A stretch of DNA of 64,000 nucleotides from Fimbriimonadaceae bacterium (GTDB lineage: Bacteria; Armatimonadota; Fimbriimonadia; Fimbriimonadales; Fimbriimonadaceae), in the NCBI GenBank assembly GCA_019638675.1, contig JAHBTE010000001.1, positions 1,086,605 to 1,150,604 of the forward strand, read 5' to 3'. Below the pieces are notes generated by a model. The model was not told where the DNA came from. It was given only the letters and a program-made list of their open reading frames with translations, and ran no database searches. This document shows, in pieces, positions 29,401-40,500 of this stretch. Both the position numbers and the translations under genes were made by a program. Numbering within the stretch: the stretch's first letter is position 1; the number at the start of each line of letters is the position of its first letter.

Positions 29401-29783
29401 CAGAGGTTCCGTTCTACGGTGAACCGCTGGCATGCCGAATCACGATGGTAGGTTCAATTTCTGAAAACATGACCGCTCCGATGGCCATGCAAACAGAATG
29501 GTTGAAGAAATGGGGTTGGATGCCTCGTAGAATCGGTGGAACAGGTCGGATTCTTCCGGCGCAACATGTCCCAACTGGTTACAGCGTCGCGACTAACCTT
29601 GCCGTTCCTAATCTGAATTTGATTTACGACCCAGTTCTGGCTACGGCCGCTGTTCCGGTATCTGATGCCGCGAACGCAGTTCTGCAGTCAGTACGACGAG
29701 ACAATCAAGGGCGAATTTTGCCCCCGGCCCCCAGATTGCCGGTTAGCCCGACGTTGGCTTACTTTGGAGACATAAACCCGTGA
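26484..29783 (+). CDS. PilX/GspK-like minor prepilin, 1099 residues
   Basis: The N-terminus RSRQQGQTLIIAILILGVLLILGVAFAG has Gly at the predicted cleavage site and lacks Glu at +5, as in PilX and GspK. RNITETGRSAQRTVASDLSQAGIKFAHDQM is the PilX-type helix. Alternative starts are the ATGs at 26484, 26496, 26511 and 26520. The ectodomain is exceptional: PilX is about 170-200 residues and GspK about 320. It is Asn/Gly/Pro-rich and includes GDVRVRGVIPTDQQLTLVSM followed by GSIYIEGSITKG, a beta-helix-like passage also seen in large secreted PilX-like proteins. The next gene's GTG overlaps its stop (GTGA). Confidence 0.7.
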   Translation: MRRTMNRTERMLMNRSRQQGQTLIIAILILGVLLILGVAFAGIISRNITETGRSAQRTVASDLSQAGIKFAHDQMLNGSLGADWRPANTALTVDGAGFTKDPDALYLRPGSGFFVEVDPVGKPGYLVEDLGGPDYLGAYSRVGFGKGRSLLRVRYSPSAYDAFGASTGALRDAGKARGHIIIESVGRAGAIDDQGRIDPSKLLDRNVQATLFADGNAVRNGLGVLKAVDAGVTNSRRMIAFASIGFMESARYITNKYNRSQSAQIGTPTSAAGPLFNSAVGIGATYEGNDVNVPQQFGRNQSGAATIAVDQGRWDLLPGGGSIWVNGSLEVFGQSDIFINRQLGESINVTDGIRPANNSSAVNLHIFALDGTSTNWREWQIGFGDPVNSPQLVTGNGLDSNNANFSTLGGVIKDGRLLSDLPGFNRMTAVKAAPSVSATDPQTGDNRYRELSQRTGALGTNGHLAGEFGHGEGVYVDSPERGNRSLADQRKGLDPLKSLPNDWLNPNNASSQGWQGQYYIPNAPYVRLLPDGFEIIRDSRSSSATWKDVNGVDTAQTLCRYWIRTIGNQTYIVNSIANPAFDPLTGNFATNGQLFNGVLLFEGDVRVRGVIPTDQQLTLVSMGSIYIEGSITKGIFDPWTNTVLTRPSTSLCALLAKDFVTINPTMFFGPEVGESPKPKTTNPLPNTPNPIELDGTSSPELLMTSEMLLNPVGNNPANWTTFAEQYVPSGGLGEPGALDSNILVSVSADDNGPGFLGMDILSGTFRDATPTATRYLYPRAYLGVLNNDASPYFGGAGNIPSYGLGDPALNAYPKFQTWAMPLVNLQTPGGVAPYNSAGSRKLEMNPAAIEGLYDLSVQDPTFFRMFLNPVGGQPTKNVLIARTAITPFDVRIEAVMYAENGSFFVIPGQWFNTNPEDTRANFEQNYTPGDTTDDLNTAALDYDPGQTVTVAGVTSSRRLLAQQRRVENFGASAEVPFYGEPLACRITMVGSISENMTAPMAMQTEWLKKWGWMPRRIGGTGRILPAQHVPTGYSVATNLAVPNLNLIYDPVLATAAVPVSDAANAVLQSVRRDNQGRILPPAPRLPVSPTLAYFGDINP

Positions 29784-32700
29784 AGCAGTACACGAAATTG
29801 ACCCTTGGCTTATTCATGGCCTGCGCAGCATTTGTTGCGCAGGCTCAGCCAGTGAATTATGCGATCAAAACCAAGTCGATCAAGGCAGGGGTTTTGCTTG
29901 TTCGCGATAGTTCTGGTTTGATTCAGGCAAGCGGGGCTCCACACATCTGGACGATTCTCGATCGAGACACACAGATCAAGCCAGCTGAGTGGAATTTTGA
30001 TTCTCCACTTGGTCTTTCTGTGCTCAGCACAGAAGCCGCTAACCGCTGGGGAGTTCCCGGTAATGCTGGTAGCTCGATTAATAAAGCGTATGCGCCTTAC
30101 TGGGAGGTAGACCTCACCACCGCAACAGAGCAATCGCTGGCCAATTTCGATATCCTTCAGATGAGTGTCATCGGTTCTACGGTTATCACTCCAGATGAAC
30201 GAGAAAAACTGCGGTTGTTCGTCGACAAAGGTGGGATTCTGTGGGTTGATCTTGCTGTCGGTGGAACCGCTGCCTTTGATTCCATCAATAACCTTCCTTC
30301 GCCAGTTCAAATTGTGAACTCTGGTGCTGCACTTTCACTCAACGTTTTTCACCCGCTTGCGGCTGGTCCAAACCGATTGAACTTAGCTGACCTCTATGCG
30401 ATGAGCGATGCAAGCTCATCTCTTTCGGTCGTTCCTTTCGATTTTCCAGGTACCGCTGTGGATCAGCTTTTCCGAGGTACACGACAAGATGGCTTGCGGC
30501 TTGACCCAGCGGCCCTAACCGGATCTAACGCGGTTGTTGCAAGCGCGCAAATTGGTGATGGGTATATGGTGATCACTACTCGAGGCGTATCTCGTGTGAT
30601 CAACCGCAGTGCGTTTACACCGTTTAACAATAACGCTTTAACGGTTGGCCCTCCGAATAAAGATCAAGCTTATTTTGCGGCGACTAAGCTCGTCATGAAT
30701 ATGCTTTCGCTTTCTTCGCGATTTACATCGCATGGAAACGGAAGTCGAAACAGTAATTCGGTAACCGCCACCGTTAGTGCGCCCGCATTAAAACGATTTG
30801 CTGCACCAGCATTTGGTGGAACCAAGGGTTCGCCAGTACTTTTCAATGGTAGGTTCATCGTTAGAGCTGGTGGAACGCTTTATGTTTACGATGCTGATCC
30901 TAGCAACGATATTGATCGAGATGGAAACCCAGACGATGGCATAGTTGACCCAGTTGGTTCGGCTTACGACCGCATCTGGTCGAGCCAAGATATGGGCACA
31001 ATTTCTGACCCAATTGTTATTGAGTCACCCAACTCACCATTAGTTGAGCAGATTTGGGTTCAAGACAGCAATGGTCGCGCCCACGGCTTTAACCTGAGTC
31101 AGAGCACCTTTGTAAACGTTACTCCGTTTGCTACAATCGATGGCCCTCCGCCTCCAGCTGGTGCGACCGTATCCACGATTTTTGCTCCGACTTATCATGA
31201 AGGCATGCTGTTCTTTACCAATGGTTTTGATTCAGGTCAAGGTCGTTTGTGGAGCCTGAACCCACGGATGGCAGCAGAAGGTGCTGGCAACGAATCCCGC
31301 AACGTAGATGATGATGGCGTTGTCGGCGGAAACTACTGGTGGTCGGTTGAAGGAGCTCCTGATCGCTTTAAGGCACCCGGTGCAAGTGCGTCGGTTGCCT
31401 ATATTCCAATTCAGGATGGTTCTGGTGGTTTGGATCGAGTGGCGTACATTGCCACAAACAGAATTCCAAGTGGCCCAGGAACTGCTCCAGCAGGTTTAGT
31501 CAGTATTTGGATAGGCGCGCGCGCTGAAGTTCCGACTGGGGTCGGTCGAGCTGGTGCTGCACTCAATCTTGAAACACGAGCCGCTCGTAATCAACTGCCT
31601 CTTTCAATCACCCAAGGAGATCGTTCTCCATTCGGTTTGAATGTTCGAGTTATTCGACCAAACGGAATTCCGCTAACCGCGACTGAAATGGGCATTTACT
31701 TTACTGGTGTCGTCACCCAGCCAAGTAATGGAAGAATTCAGCTTCAGATTACTCCTGGTTTTGAAACGGGAACGTTCGACTGGGATGGCAACAATACGGC
31801 TTCGACTGCGGATGACGTCAGTTATCGAATTGACTATACGATAGATGCAACAAGAGTTGCAGTTGGTTATAATGGTACGAAGTACGTTCGCTCTTGGCTA
31901 TTCGTTGTTGACGAGAGCGGTAATCCTCAACTTGATGTCCAAGCCGCTCCTGCTATTTCGGATAGTGGAAACGTTGGTCTAATCGTTGGCCGAGATAACG
32001 GCGGTTCATTCTATAACTTCAAGGAAAATGCGCCAGGTCAAATTTTCGTTAAGTCACGATTTGAATTCCATAGTGCAATTAATAACCTCGGTGCGTTAGG
32101 CACAAACCAAGGTTATCCAAGCTCGCTGGTTGATGAAGATGACTTGGTTCGATTGATTCCATTCTTAAATCTTCCTCTGTCCAACATTCATCCGGTTGGG
32201 ATTGCTGCCTCTGGCGATTCGTTCTATGTCAGCGTTGAAGCAGGGAAGAATGCAGGGCCATTCCAGGTTCCAACAAGTGCTCTTCTCTCATTTAAGGCAG
32301 ACCCCGATCCCATTGAATTTACGATTGATATCGGAGCGAATCAGCAAAACACGGCGGTTCTGTTCAAACAACCAGATACGGCAAGAAGTGGTTATTCTGC
32401 CATTCCTGGATTGTTTAGTAGTCGCTCATCTAGCGAATTCAGCATAGAGCCGATCCCAAATACCTCGCTTGCGCGAGTGATCATGCAGAGCCTTGCCGGA
32501 ACAACTAGCAACGGTGCTCTCAATTCCTGTTTTGCAAATAACCTCCCCATTATCGTGAACCGTGGCGGTCAAACCGATACGATTTACGAACCAGAAGCAC
32601 CCACCAATAGCGGCGTGTTCTTTAGAGGCCGTGCTGCAGGTCGGTACAACTCTCTGCGTTGGTACACGGTCTTGAACGGCTATCGAGTACAGCAGGGCCC

Positions 32701-34585
32701 TGTTGTTGCTGGTGGCACCATGTTCGTGGCGGGGCAAAGCGTGTTGCCGTCACTGATGAATGGCGATTTTCCTCCGACAAGTCTTGATGGCTTGATGTTC
32801 GGAATGGACACCGCCCTTAGCCCTGACGACCGACACATGATCTCGACTTCGGCAAGGCCGTGGATAACTCAGTTGTTCCAACTGAAATACACTCCTGGCC
32901 CTGGCGACCCGGTCAACCCGCCTCCGTTCAGCTTTAACAAGGTTACACCTGCAGAACCGATCCGCTGGCCACAGGCAAAAGGAATTACATCGTTTGATGA
33001 CTTCCGAGTGCGGATTTTGCAGGCGGCTTTGCTGAACGAAAACCAATTTGCTGGGTTAGCGGTTGGTGAAGGTGCGGTAGCTGTTGTCTCGGAAGATAAT
33101 TCGACACTCTTCAAACGAAGCGACTTCTTGGTCGTTGACGCAGGTCGAATCAGCCGATTTGACCCAAGCGGAAACCCAATTTGGGCGACTGAATCAACCA
33201 CTTATGCTGGTTTTAATCAACCAGGAACCTCTGAACGAGCACGAAGACTTTCAACGCCAAGTAGAGCTTATCCAGACGGAGCGAATGGATATGTGTTTGC
33301 TGATCCAGGTAATAACTTGGTTTCAAGAATAGACTCAGCAGGTCGCGAAATTCGAACTGTTGAATCTATCCGATTCCATCCAGACGTATACGCCACTACT
33401 GATCCAGGGCGCCCAGAAAAGAGCCCCCGTGGTCAAGGTTTGAATGAAGCGAAATTGCTTCGCAATCCGCAAGACGTTGGATTCTGGACAACTTACGTTT
33501 CAGCGGCTGATGTGGATCGACTCTTCCCGAGCGAAAATATCTCTACCGGTGGCTATCGAACCATTACAAACGAGCGATGGGATCACTGGCTGATCGCTGA
33601 TGCTGGCAATAGTCGCGTAATTGAATTGATTGATCGTTATGCGCTAGATTCATTTGGTCGGGTGACAGGCGTAGTTCGTTATCGCGATCTTTCAGATAAT
33701 GAAGGCGATACGTTAACCCCTGCACTTGGAATTCTTTGGTGGCATTCACCAGAAGAATTTAGCGGAAAACGATACGCTTATAATACGCTTGCCAGAACAA
33801 CGGTTGATCTTGGTGCAACAACTAGAGAAGCAGTTGCTCTCGGATTCAATAATGTTCAACCTAGCTTGCAAACTTTTGGCTTGGATACATCGACTCCTCC
33901 AAAAGTAGACAATGCGACTGGTTACGGTGGAGTCGTGATTTACGATGGCCCTTCAACTAAGGTCATCAATGAATATACGATTCCGGCTCTTCCAAATGGA
34001 ACGCTGATTTCTGACCTCGGTGGTGGAAACTTCTCCTATGATCCGGGAATGGGCGCAACCAGTGAGCAAACGGTAAAGGTGAGCAACCTCACGTCAGTGA
34101 GCGTTCGCTACATAGATACTGGTGCTGGCTTGGTGCTGACCGTAATGGTTTCGACTGATCGCGGCGTATTTGAACTATGGGAACGCCCATTTGGCACAGG
34201 TACACGCTGGGAAGTCCGCTGGATGTTGCCAAATAAGGCGTACGTGAATATGCGACGATCTTCATTGACGGCTACCAACTTTACGCTTGCTGGTTTGGGA
34301 TCAAATTCAGTTGGATTCCGACCAATGCATGCACGAAGATTAGACAGTGGTGACGTATTGATCGTGAACGGTTATACAGGAACTACACGAATCGGTAATG
34401 CCTTCAATGGTGAAGTTATCTTGGTCAGTGGAAATTTTGCCAATGGTAATCCGGATATCCGGCAACCAGGCTATGACATTAATCGAATGAACCTTGGCTT
34501 TAACAGCTTAAGCGTGCAGTTCGAACTACCTCCGGTGCAAGGTATCCGCGGCATCGTGAGACCAATTTTTGCGGAGAGGCAATAA
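29780..34585 (+). CDS. Giant secreted protein 1: GATase-like domain plus beta-propellers
   Basis: A 1601-residue protein with signal peptide MKQYTKLTLGLFMACAAFVAQA. Residues about 30-290 resemble the DUF4350/ThuA-like glutamine-amidotransferase fold (DILQMSVIGSTVITPDEREKLRLFVDKGGILWVD) without an evident catalytic Cys. From about 330 there are strands of PQQ-like or kelch-like propeller type (SPVLFNGRFIVRAGGTLYVYD, ISDPIVIESPNSPLVEQIWV). Towards 1150-1300 are NHL-like units (GYVFADPGNNLVSRIDSAG, WLIADAGNSRVIELID). It begins within the stop of the PilX-like gene, so it is co-translated with the minor pilins. I infer a pilus-associated tip or adhesin role, analogous to PilY1; no sequence homology to PilY1 was recognised. 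Confidence 0.6.
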   Translation: MKQYTKLTLGLFMACAAFVAQAQPVNYAIKTKSIKAGVLLVRDSSGLIQASGAPHIWTILDRDTQIKPAEWNFDSPLGLSVLSTEAANRWGVPGNAGSSINKAYAPYWEVDLTTATEQSLANFDILQMSVIGSTVITPDEREKLRLFVDKGGILWVDLAVGGTAAFDSINNLPSPVQIVNSGAALSLNVFHPLAAGPNRLNLADLYAMSDASSSLSVVPFDFPGTAVDQLFRGTRQDGLRLDPAALTGSNAVVASAQIGDGYMVITTRGVSRVINRSAFTPFNNNALTVGPPNKDQAYFAATKLVMNMLSLSSRFTSHGNGSRNSNSVTATVSAPALKRFAAPAFGGTKGSPVLFNGRFIVRAGGTLYVYDADPSNDIDRDGNPDDGIVDPVGSAYDRIWSSQDMGTISDPIVIESPNSPLVEQIWVQDSNGRAHGFNLSQSTFVNVTPFATIDGPPPPAGATVSTIFAPTYHEGMLFFTNGFDSGQGRLWSLNPRMAAEGAGNESRNVDDDGVVGGNYWWSVEGAPDRFKAPGASASVAYIPIQDGSGGLDRVAYIATNRIPSGPGTAPAGLVSIWIGARAEVPTGVGRAGAALNLETRAARNQLPLSITQGDRSPFGLNVRVIRPNGIPLTATEMGIYFTGVVTQPSNGRIQLQITPGFETGTFDWDGNNTASTADDVSYRIDYTIDATRVAVGYNGTKYVRSWLFVVDESGNPQLDVQAAPAISDSGNVGLIVGRDNGGSFYNFKENAPGQIFVKSRFEFHSAINNLGALGTNQGYPSSLVDEDDLVRLIPFLNLPLSNIHPVGIAASGDSFYVSVEAGKNAGPFQVPTSALLSFKADPDPIEFTIDIGANQQNTAVLFKQPDTARSGYSAIPGLFSSRSSSEFSIEPIPNTSLARVIMQSLAGTTSNGALNSCFANNLPIIVNRGGQTDTIYEPEAPTNSGVFFRGRAAGRYNSLRWYTVLNGYRVQQGPVVAGGTMFVAGQSVLPSLMNGDFPPTSLDGLMFGMDTALSPDDRHMISTSARPWITQLFQLKYTPGPGDPVNPPPFSFNKVTPAEPIRWPQAKGITSFDDFRVRILQAALLNENQFAGLAVGEGAVAVVSEDNSTLFKRSDFLVVDAGRISRFDPSGNPIWATESTTYAGFNQPGTSERARRLSTPSRAYPDGANGYVFADPGNNLVSRIDSAGREIRTVESIRFHPDVYATTDPGRPEKSPRGQGLNEAKLLRNPQDVGFWTTYVSAADVDRLFPSENISTGGYRTITNERWDHWLIADAGNSRVIELIDRYALDSFGRVTGVVRYRDLSDNEGDTLTPALGILWWHSPEEFSGKRYAYNTLARTTVDLGATTREAVALGFNNVQPSLQTFGLDTSTPPKVDNATGYGGVVIYDGPSTKVINEYTIPALPNGTLISDLGGGNFSYDPGMGATSEQTVKVSNLTSVSVRYIDTGAGLVLTVMVSTDRGVFELWERPFGTGTRWEVRWMLPNKAYVNMRRSSLTATNFTLAGLGSNSVGFRPMHARRLDSGDVLIVNGYTGTTRIGNAFNGEVILVSGNFANGNPDIRQPGYDINRMNLGFNSLSVQFELPPVQGIRGIVRPIFAERQ

Positions 34586-34588
34586 GCA

Positions 34589-37500
34589 ATGAAGGAGTCT
34601 GGAGTGGAAAAAACCCGTATGAATCGTGACCGATTGGGTTTGGGCCTTTTAATGGTGGTAGCGGCAATTCTTGCCGTACCGGCCTTTGCCCAAGATTTTC
34701 GTTCGTTCCATGGAACGAGCGAGCGAACAGGTCGTGCCAGTATTCAACCTTCAACTGCCGTCGCAGAAAATGTTTGGAACAATGGTGGTCGAGGATTTCT
34801 CCGTTGGTGGGATCCGATTTTTGAAGCAGGAACCGAGGTTGATAACCCTAGTATTAACGCTAACATCCTAACTGGAACCTGGGATAACCCATTTCCATTT
34901 GGTGCTGGCGTTAATCCAGTGCTTGCTCTCGGATATCAAGTTAGTTCACCTACAGAAGAGCCGTACCTTTATGCAGTAACTACCACTGCGGGCGGTATTT
35001 CAGACCCCGATCCATCTGCTGGGGCAACTGCATCTTTCACCTGGAATATGAACGGTCTGATTCCTGGTTCGGAGTACTCAATCGAAGTAAACGTTCCAGT
35101 TGGACCAACAAATGTCAATCCTCTTGGAGCAACTGATCTCCGATTCACCCCACACTATCAGCTGTATTCAGTTCAAAGTAATACGGGAACGGACTTCTTC
35201 TGGCTAGACCTTTTTGAATCTGCTGGCGGTTATGGCGAATTAGCGGAAGGTCAGGCGTTTGAAGCTATGGCGGGTGGAAACATCCGTGTAACTCTCTACA
35301 ACGTTGTTCGACGAAATGATTTCGGAACTCAAATTGATCCACTGGATACACCAGGTACCGATATCGTTTATGCAGACGCGGTTAAAGCTGTGTCTCGATC
35401 ACCGAGAGGCGTTGCAAATGCAGTCGCGACCCCAGTTGTTGGTCAACTTACACAAGCTCCGCTTGATGCCCCAACTTTTGGCGTGCTCTCCGATCAACGT
35501 GTGTTCAGTAGTCGCAACGAAGATGCTTTCTTTGGTGCAATCAATAAGGAAATCCGGTTCGGAACAGTTACATCTTTCACCCATAACGGTGAACTCGTAG
35601 ATGCGTTTTCACCGCTACGAAGAAATATGATGTGGAGTTGGCCGGCAACTCGCCCACTCGATCTGAGCCAAGCCGAATCAGATCGCTATGCAGTTGATCG
35701 TCAGAATTGGGTTCTTGGCGCACCAAATCCGAACTATCCTCGCTACCAGGTTTTCCGACAAGCTGATAACCTTAGCGCGGCTACGACTATTGGTGCTGGA
35801 TTCGTTGACGATAATACGTTTAACTCGCGCGGGCCGAATTACACTATTACTCCGGCAGTGGTTACGGCTAATAGCTTCGTTCATTGGAACCCTGTTGCAT
35901 CAGAAGGAAATTACTCAATTCAAGTTCATTTCCCTAACAACGACACAGCTGCAGACCTTGCAACCAACGTTACTTACGAGATTCTGCAAGGGGCCACTGT
36001 GGTCGCTATTAGAACAGTTAACCAATCCACTCTCAACGGCTGGGTAAACATTCCGAATCAGCCGGAAGACGGTTTTGCACACACTGCTCTAAACCCACTA
36101 TCTATTCGAGTCCTGAATAGCGGATCTGCTCAAGATGTTCTAGACGGGCGCGATGTATATGCAGATGCGGTTCGATTTGTTGGCGATGCTGACCTTGGAA
36201 TTACAAGCACTCCAGTACTGACCGTAGCCAATGTAAATCCGGGAACCGGGACGACTACGCGAGACGTGCTTGTTGTTGCCCGTGAAAACGGCTCGATCAC
36301 TGCTATGGAAGCGCACGGAAATGATGCCACGGCTTCCCAACAGCACGTGTTATGGACATATCCAAGCGAAGATGTTGCTACCGATCCTAATGATGATCCA
36401 ACGGAAGACTACGGTATTACCGAAAACCCAACCAAATTTAACTTGAGTTCTGCTCTGGTGACCAATATTGCTGGGCAAGACTTGCTTTACATTGGTTCGG
36501 ATAACGGAAAGGTCTACTGTCTGGAAATGGAAGGCCGTGGCGATGGAACTACTCGCCGGCGATGGACTTGGCCCGACGACTTTAACCCAACTAATCCGCT
36601 TGTGCCTATGCAAGCAGGTGTTGGCCCAATCAAAGGCTCAATTGCCCTAGCCAATTTTGGCGGCGTTCCGCACATTATCGTGCCTGACAGTAACGGAAAA
36701 GTTTATGCCCTTGATGCCGCTGGAAATCCAGCTAGCAAAACAACGAACATGACTTGGGAATATCCTGCGTTTGGAAATAACCTTGGCGCATTGGAAATGA
36801 CCCCAGTGGTCGCGTTTGGTCAGATCACTTTTGCTGCCGCTAACTTAGCGGCCCCAACGGAAGGAGTGATCCACTCCCTCGTCGAAGATGCAGGAACCGC
36901 GGGTGTTGCAAACGTGGCTTGGACACGAGATACGCGTCTTGATGGCGTAACCCCGTTTGGACTATTTGGTTCATCAGCGCCAGTTGCTGTGAACGCTCCT
37001 ATCGTCGCAAATAATTCGTTGTACTTTGTTGACAATGGTGGCTATGTCACAAGCATCAATGCGGCAACAGGAAACGTCCAGTGGCAGGAATTGAGTGTAG
37101 CCAGTGGTTCGACTGCAAACTTGAGTTTTGCTTACATGAGAACCTATGACGGAACAGGATCATTCATCGTAGATGATGTTCCTACCGTTCTGGTGGCTAC
37201 CACAGGTGGCTCGCTACTTGGTTTCTATGCAGATGGCACGGTGAACATCAACGGCAACCGCATTAACTGGGGTTACTACGTTGAGAGTAACGGTGACCAA
37301 ATGTCTGGCATCGCTGTTGGTGGATGGCCAAATGCGGCTGGATTGCTGGCTAACCGAACCCACCTCTATACAACCGATGCAGATGGACTGTTGTACGCAT
37401 TTTCGAGTGAAGATGATACGAACTCTGTTCCACCGATCACACCTGGAGTTCCACCAGGACGTAGAACTGCAACCCCTAACGATCCGAACCAAGGTCTGTT

Positions 37501-40500
37501 GAACGGATTGATTCAGCAAGATGATGTGCTAGTCCTGTCTGTTGACCAATTCAGGACGCTCACAAACGCCTATCAAGCTGGCACTCTCACTTATGCGATG
37601 CTTGATAACATCAAGTCTTCTGCTCCGATGAACCGTCGACACTATGAATATGGCGAAGCGGTTTACATTGCGGTCATGAATATTCCGGATACGACAGTTG
37701 CTTCAACAAATGGTTATGTTGTAGCTGGAATTCTTGCGGGTAATCAGTCTCGGGGCGTACCTGTTAGTCCAATTCGAAACGTCTCTGGAGCTCCAACTCC
37801 AGAGCAAGGAGGCGTTGCGCTACTTGCCCTTAGTTTAACGCCAACCGGAAGCAATGCAGTAACACCTGGTCAAGTGAGCGTACAAGTCAGTGCGCGACAA
37901 GCCAATGTCAACGGCGCTCCGGTTCGGGTGAGAAGCTCGGCGTCGCAACCAGCGATTGACATCTTTGTTGCCAACCCATTTGGACTTACCTTTACAAATC
38001 CTGGTGGAGGCACAAACAGTGCAGGTGTAACTACCGATCCAATGAACCCACTTGTTATGGGAACGATGCCACTCGGTAAAACGACTGCAGTTGCAACTCC
38101 ATACAATAAGTGGACAAGTACGGGATTCTTGGCACCAAATGCTCTCACTGAAGCTGTACCTGGAGCTTGGCTCAGCACAACCAATGGTGGTGTTGACCCT
38201 GTAGCTCACGGTTCCGTTGGTCGGGCAGATATGCAAGTGTATGACCGAACAGCAATGGTTTTGTTGAGTAACCGCGGTCTGCAAAGTGTCAACGTGCGGA
38301 ACACCGATTTGAGCTGGCAGCCAAACAGCAATTTCGCCCCTACCACGGCCGCAGAAGCTGGTATTTACAATCCAATTCCGTACAACGGATTTGAAGATTT
38401 GCCAAATCAGTATCCGAACGTCAGTTTGGATTATCCAGACCTGAATCGAAGCGGAATGCAAATCACCAAGAGCTTGCGTGGCGATAGCCAGAACGCTCTC
38501 TTTGGTACTGGTGTTTCGTTGAATCCACCTGCTAACGTGGATCGGGCAACGTATGAAGGCTCGGTTGCTGGTTACGAGGCAGGTTTGCCACGGTCATTGG
38601 TTAATACACCGTTTTCAATCTCATTGAACATCCCTCGGTATCAACCTGCGTCTACTGCCAATGGTTCTCGAACCTCAGGTTATGCTTCAGACAACATTAT
38701 CTATGTTGATCGCGGTCGTTCAGGGTATGACCAAGCAGATGCAGCACGTGGATTCACTCTAGGATCAAATGTTGCAGTTGATGTCCGATTGAATACGGAA
38801 ACAAAAACCGTTGATTTAGGTTCAACTCCTGCCGGCGGCGGAATGTACGATCCAGGAACTGGTGCGCCAAATAATCCATGGGCAAACAATGTCTTTGGAC
38901 CATTTAACGCAGCATTCATGGGTGCTAATCCGCAATTCCAACAGTTCACAGTTCTTAACGAAGGCAACGTCAACCTGCTTAACGTTCGCCTTAGTAAGAG
39001 ATTTGGTGTGATAAGTGGCGGTACTCAAGTAGAACGACCACTTGAACTCTATGCTGGAGCAGACCATGAACTCGGCTGGCTTGATGGTGCGGTCACTATG
39101 TTTAGCGATCTTGACCCACAACTCAGTCCAACTTTCCGATCAGGATTGGATGCTGCAGGAAGAGTCTTCTTGCAAAAACCACGTCCTGGCGATCCGGCAC
39201 CTTCGCGATTGAAGACGAATCCGAGACGACGACAAAACAGCAACTTGAATGTAAATTCAGGAACGCTGATAGCAGATGTTGCTAACTTCCCGGATGCCGA
39301 CCCCTACGTTGGCATTGCCGCACCGATTGGTGCTCCAGTGGGTAGCTATTCTCGTCCAATCTTCCCATTCGAAGATATTCCTGGTACGAATCTAGATCCA
39401 AACGTTCCGACGTTGGGCTACTACTCGACAGGACTTGCCTTTAATCCAGAATCGTTTGCTGACCCCGGATTTACTCTCAAGTTCAATGTTCGGGAAACAC
39501 GATTGACCAACCGGTCGACGACAAAGAGCAGTAATTTGCTTGAAAATATCACGCCAGTTGATCCTGGAATGGAATGGTCGAACCGACAGCCTTCGATCTC
39601 ACGAGATGCACAAGGCAACTTGTTTACAGCTTGGAGTTCAAACCGACTCGATGCTGGAAACAATCCTGCATTCTCGGCCAGAGGTCGAAATCAGCTCGAT
39701 GCCGCTAATCAAGATGTGTGGCGAATTTACTTCGCAAATATGTCTAGTACCGGCCTTGCTGGGGCAGTTGGAGATAACCCATTACGTGATTTGACGACTT
39801 GGAGTTCAGCGGCAGCTGGTGACCCAACTTGGCTCCATACTGCTGGCACCTTGCCGGTCGGTAACGAATGGAATAACTGGTTTGCTCTGCAACCTGGGGA
39901 AGCCCTTCAGGCTCCAGGTGACCCAAGCTCTGCCAAATTCTTCTACCCAACGTTTGCGGCCCAAGGATTTATCAATCCTCTGGCGCCAGCAAGCCCAAGC
40001 CGGCCAACCTTTGCTGATCGGTATATGGCGTTTGTGGGTGAAACAACGAAGCTGGATCGCTCCGGTAAACCGTTAACGCTCAGCCAAGTCATGATCGCGA
40101 ATTTGAACTTTGGTGTGACGACCACTCGAAACAATACGGGTGCTTTGAACGGCATCTTCCCAATTACGGATGATCCGACTTCAAAGAAAGGACGACCTAG
40201 CCTGGTTCAAAATGGAACTGGAGCAAGTGTGTTCTACACGGCTCAATCTGCTGGAAGAGCTGAACTGTATGGTGCTAGCTTCAACGGAGCAACTTGGTCT
40301 CAGGCGCAAAGCTTAGGCCTTGCAGCTAACTTTGAAGAAGTTGGAGCACCAACCGTTTTGTTGAGAACTCAGTCAACTGCAGTTGCAGGATCCACTGGTT
40401 CGGCCATCACAGTGTTCTTTACTGGGCAGGTGAGAGGTCGCACCAATGCTGAAGGTTTCATGGGTGAACTTTCGGCAAACCGTGGTGGACAACTGGTACC

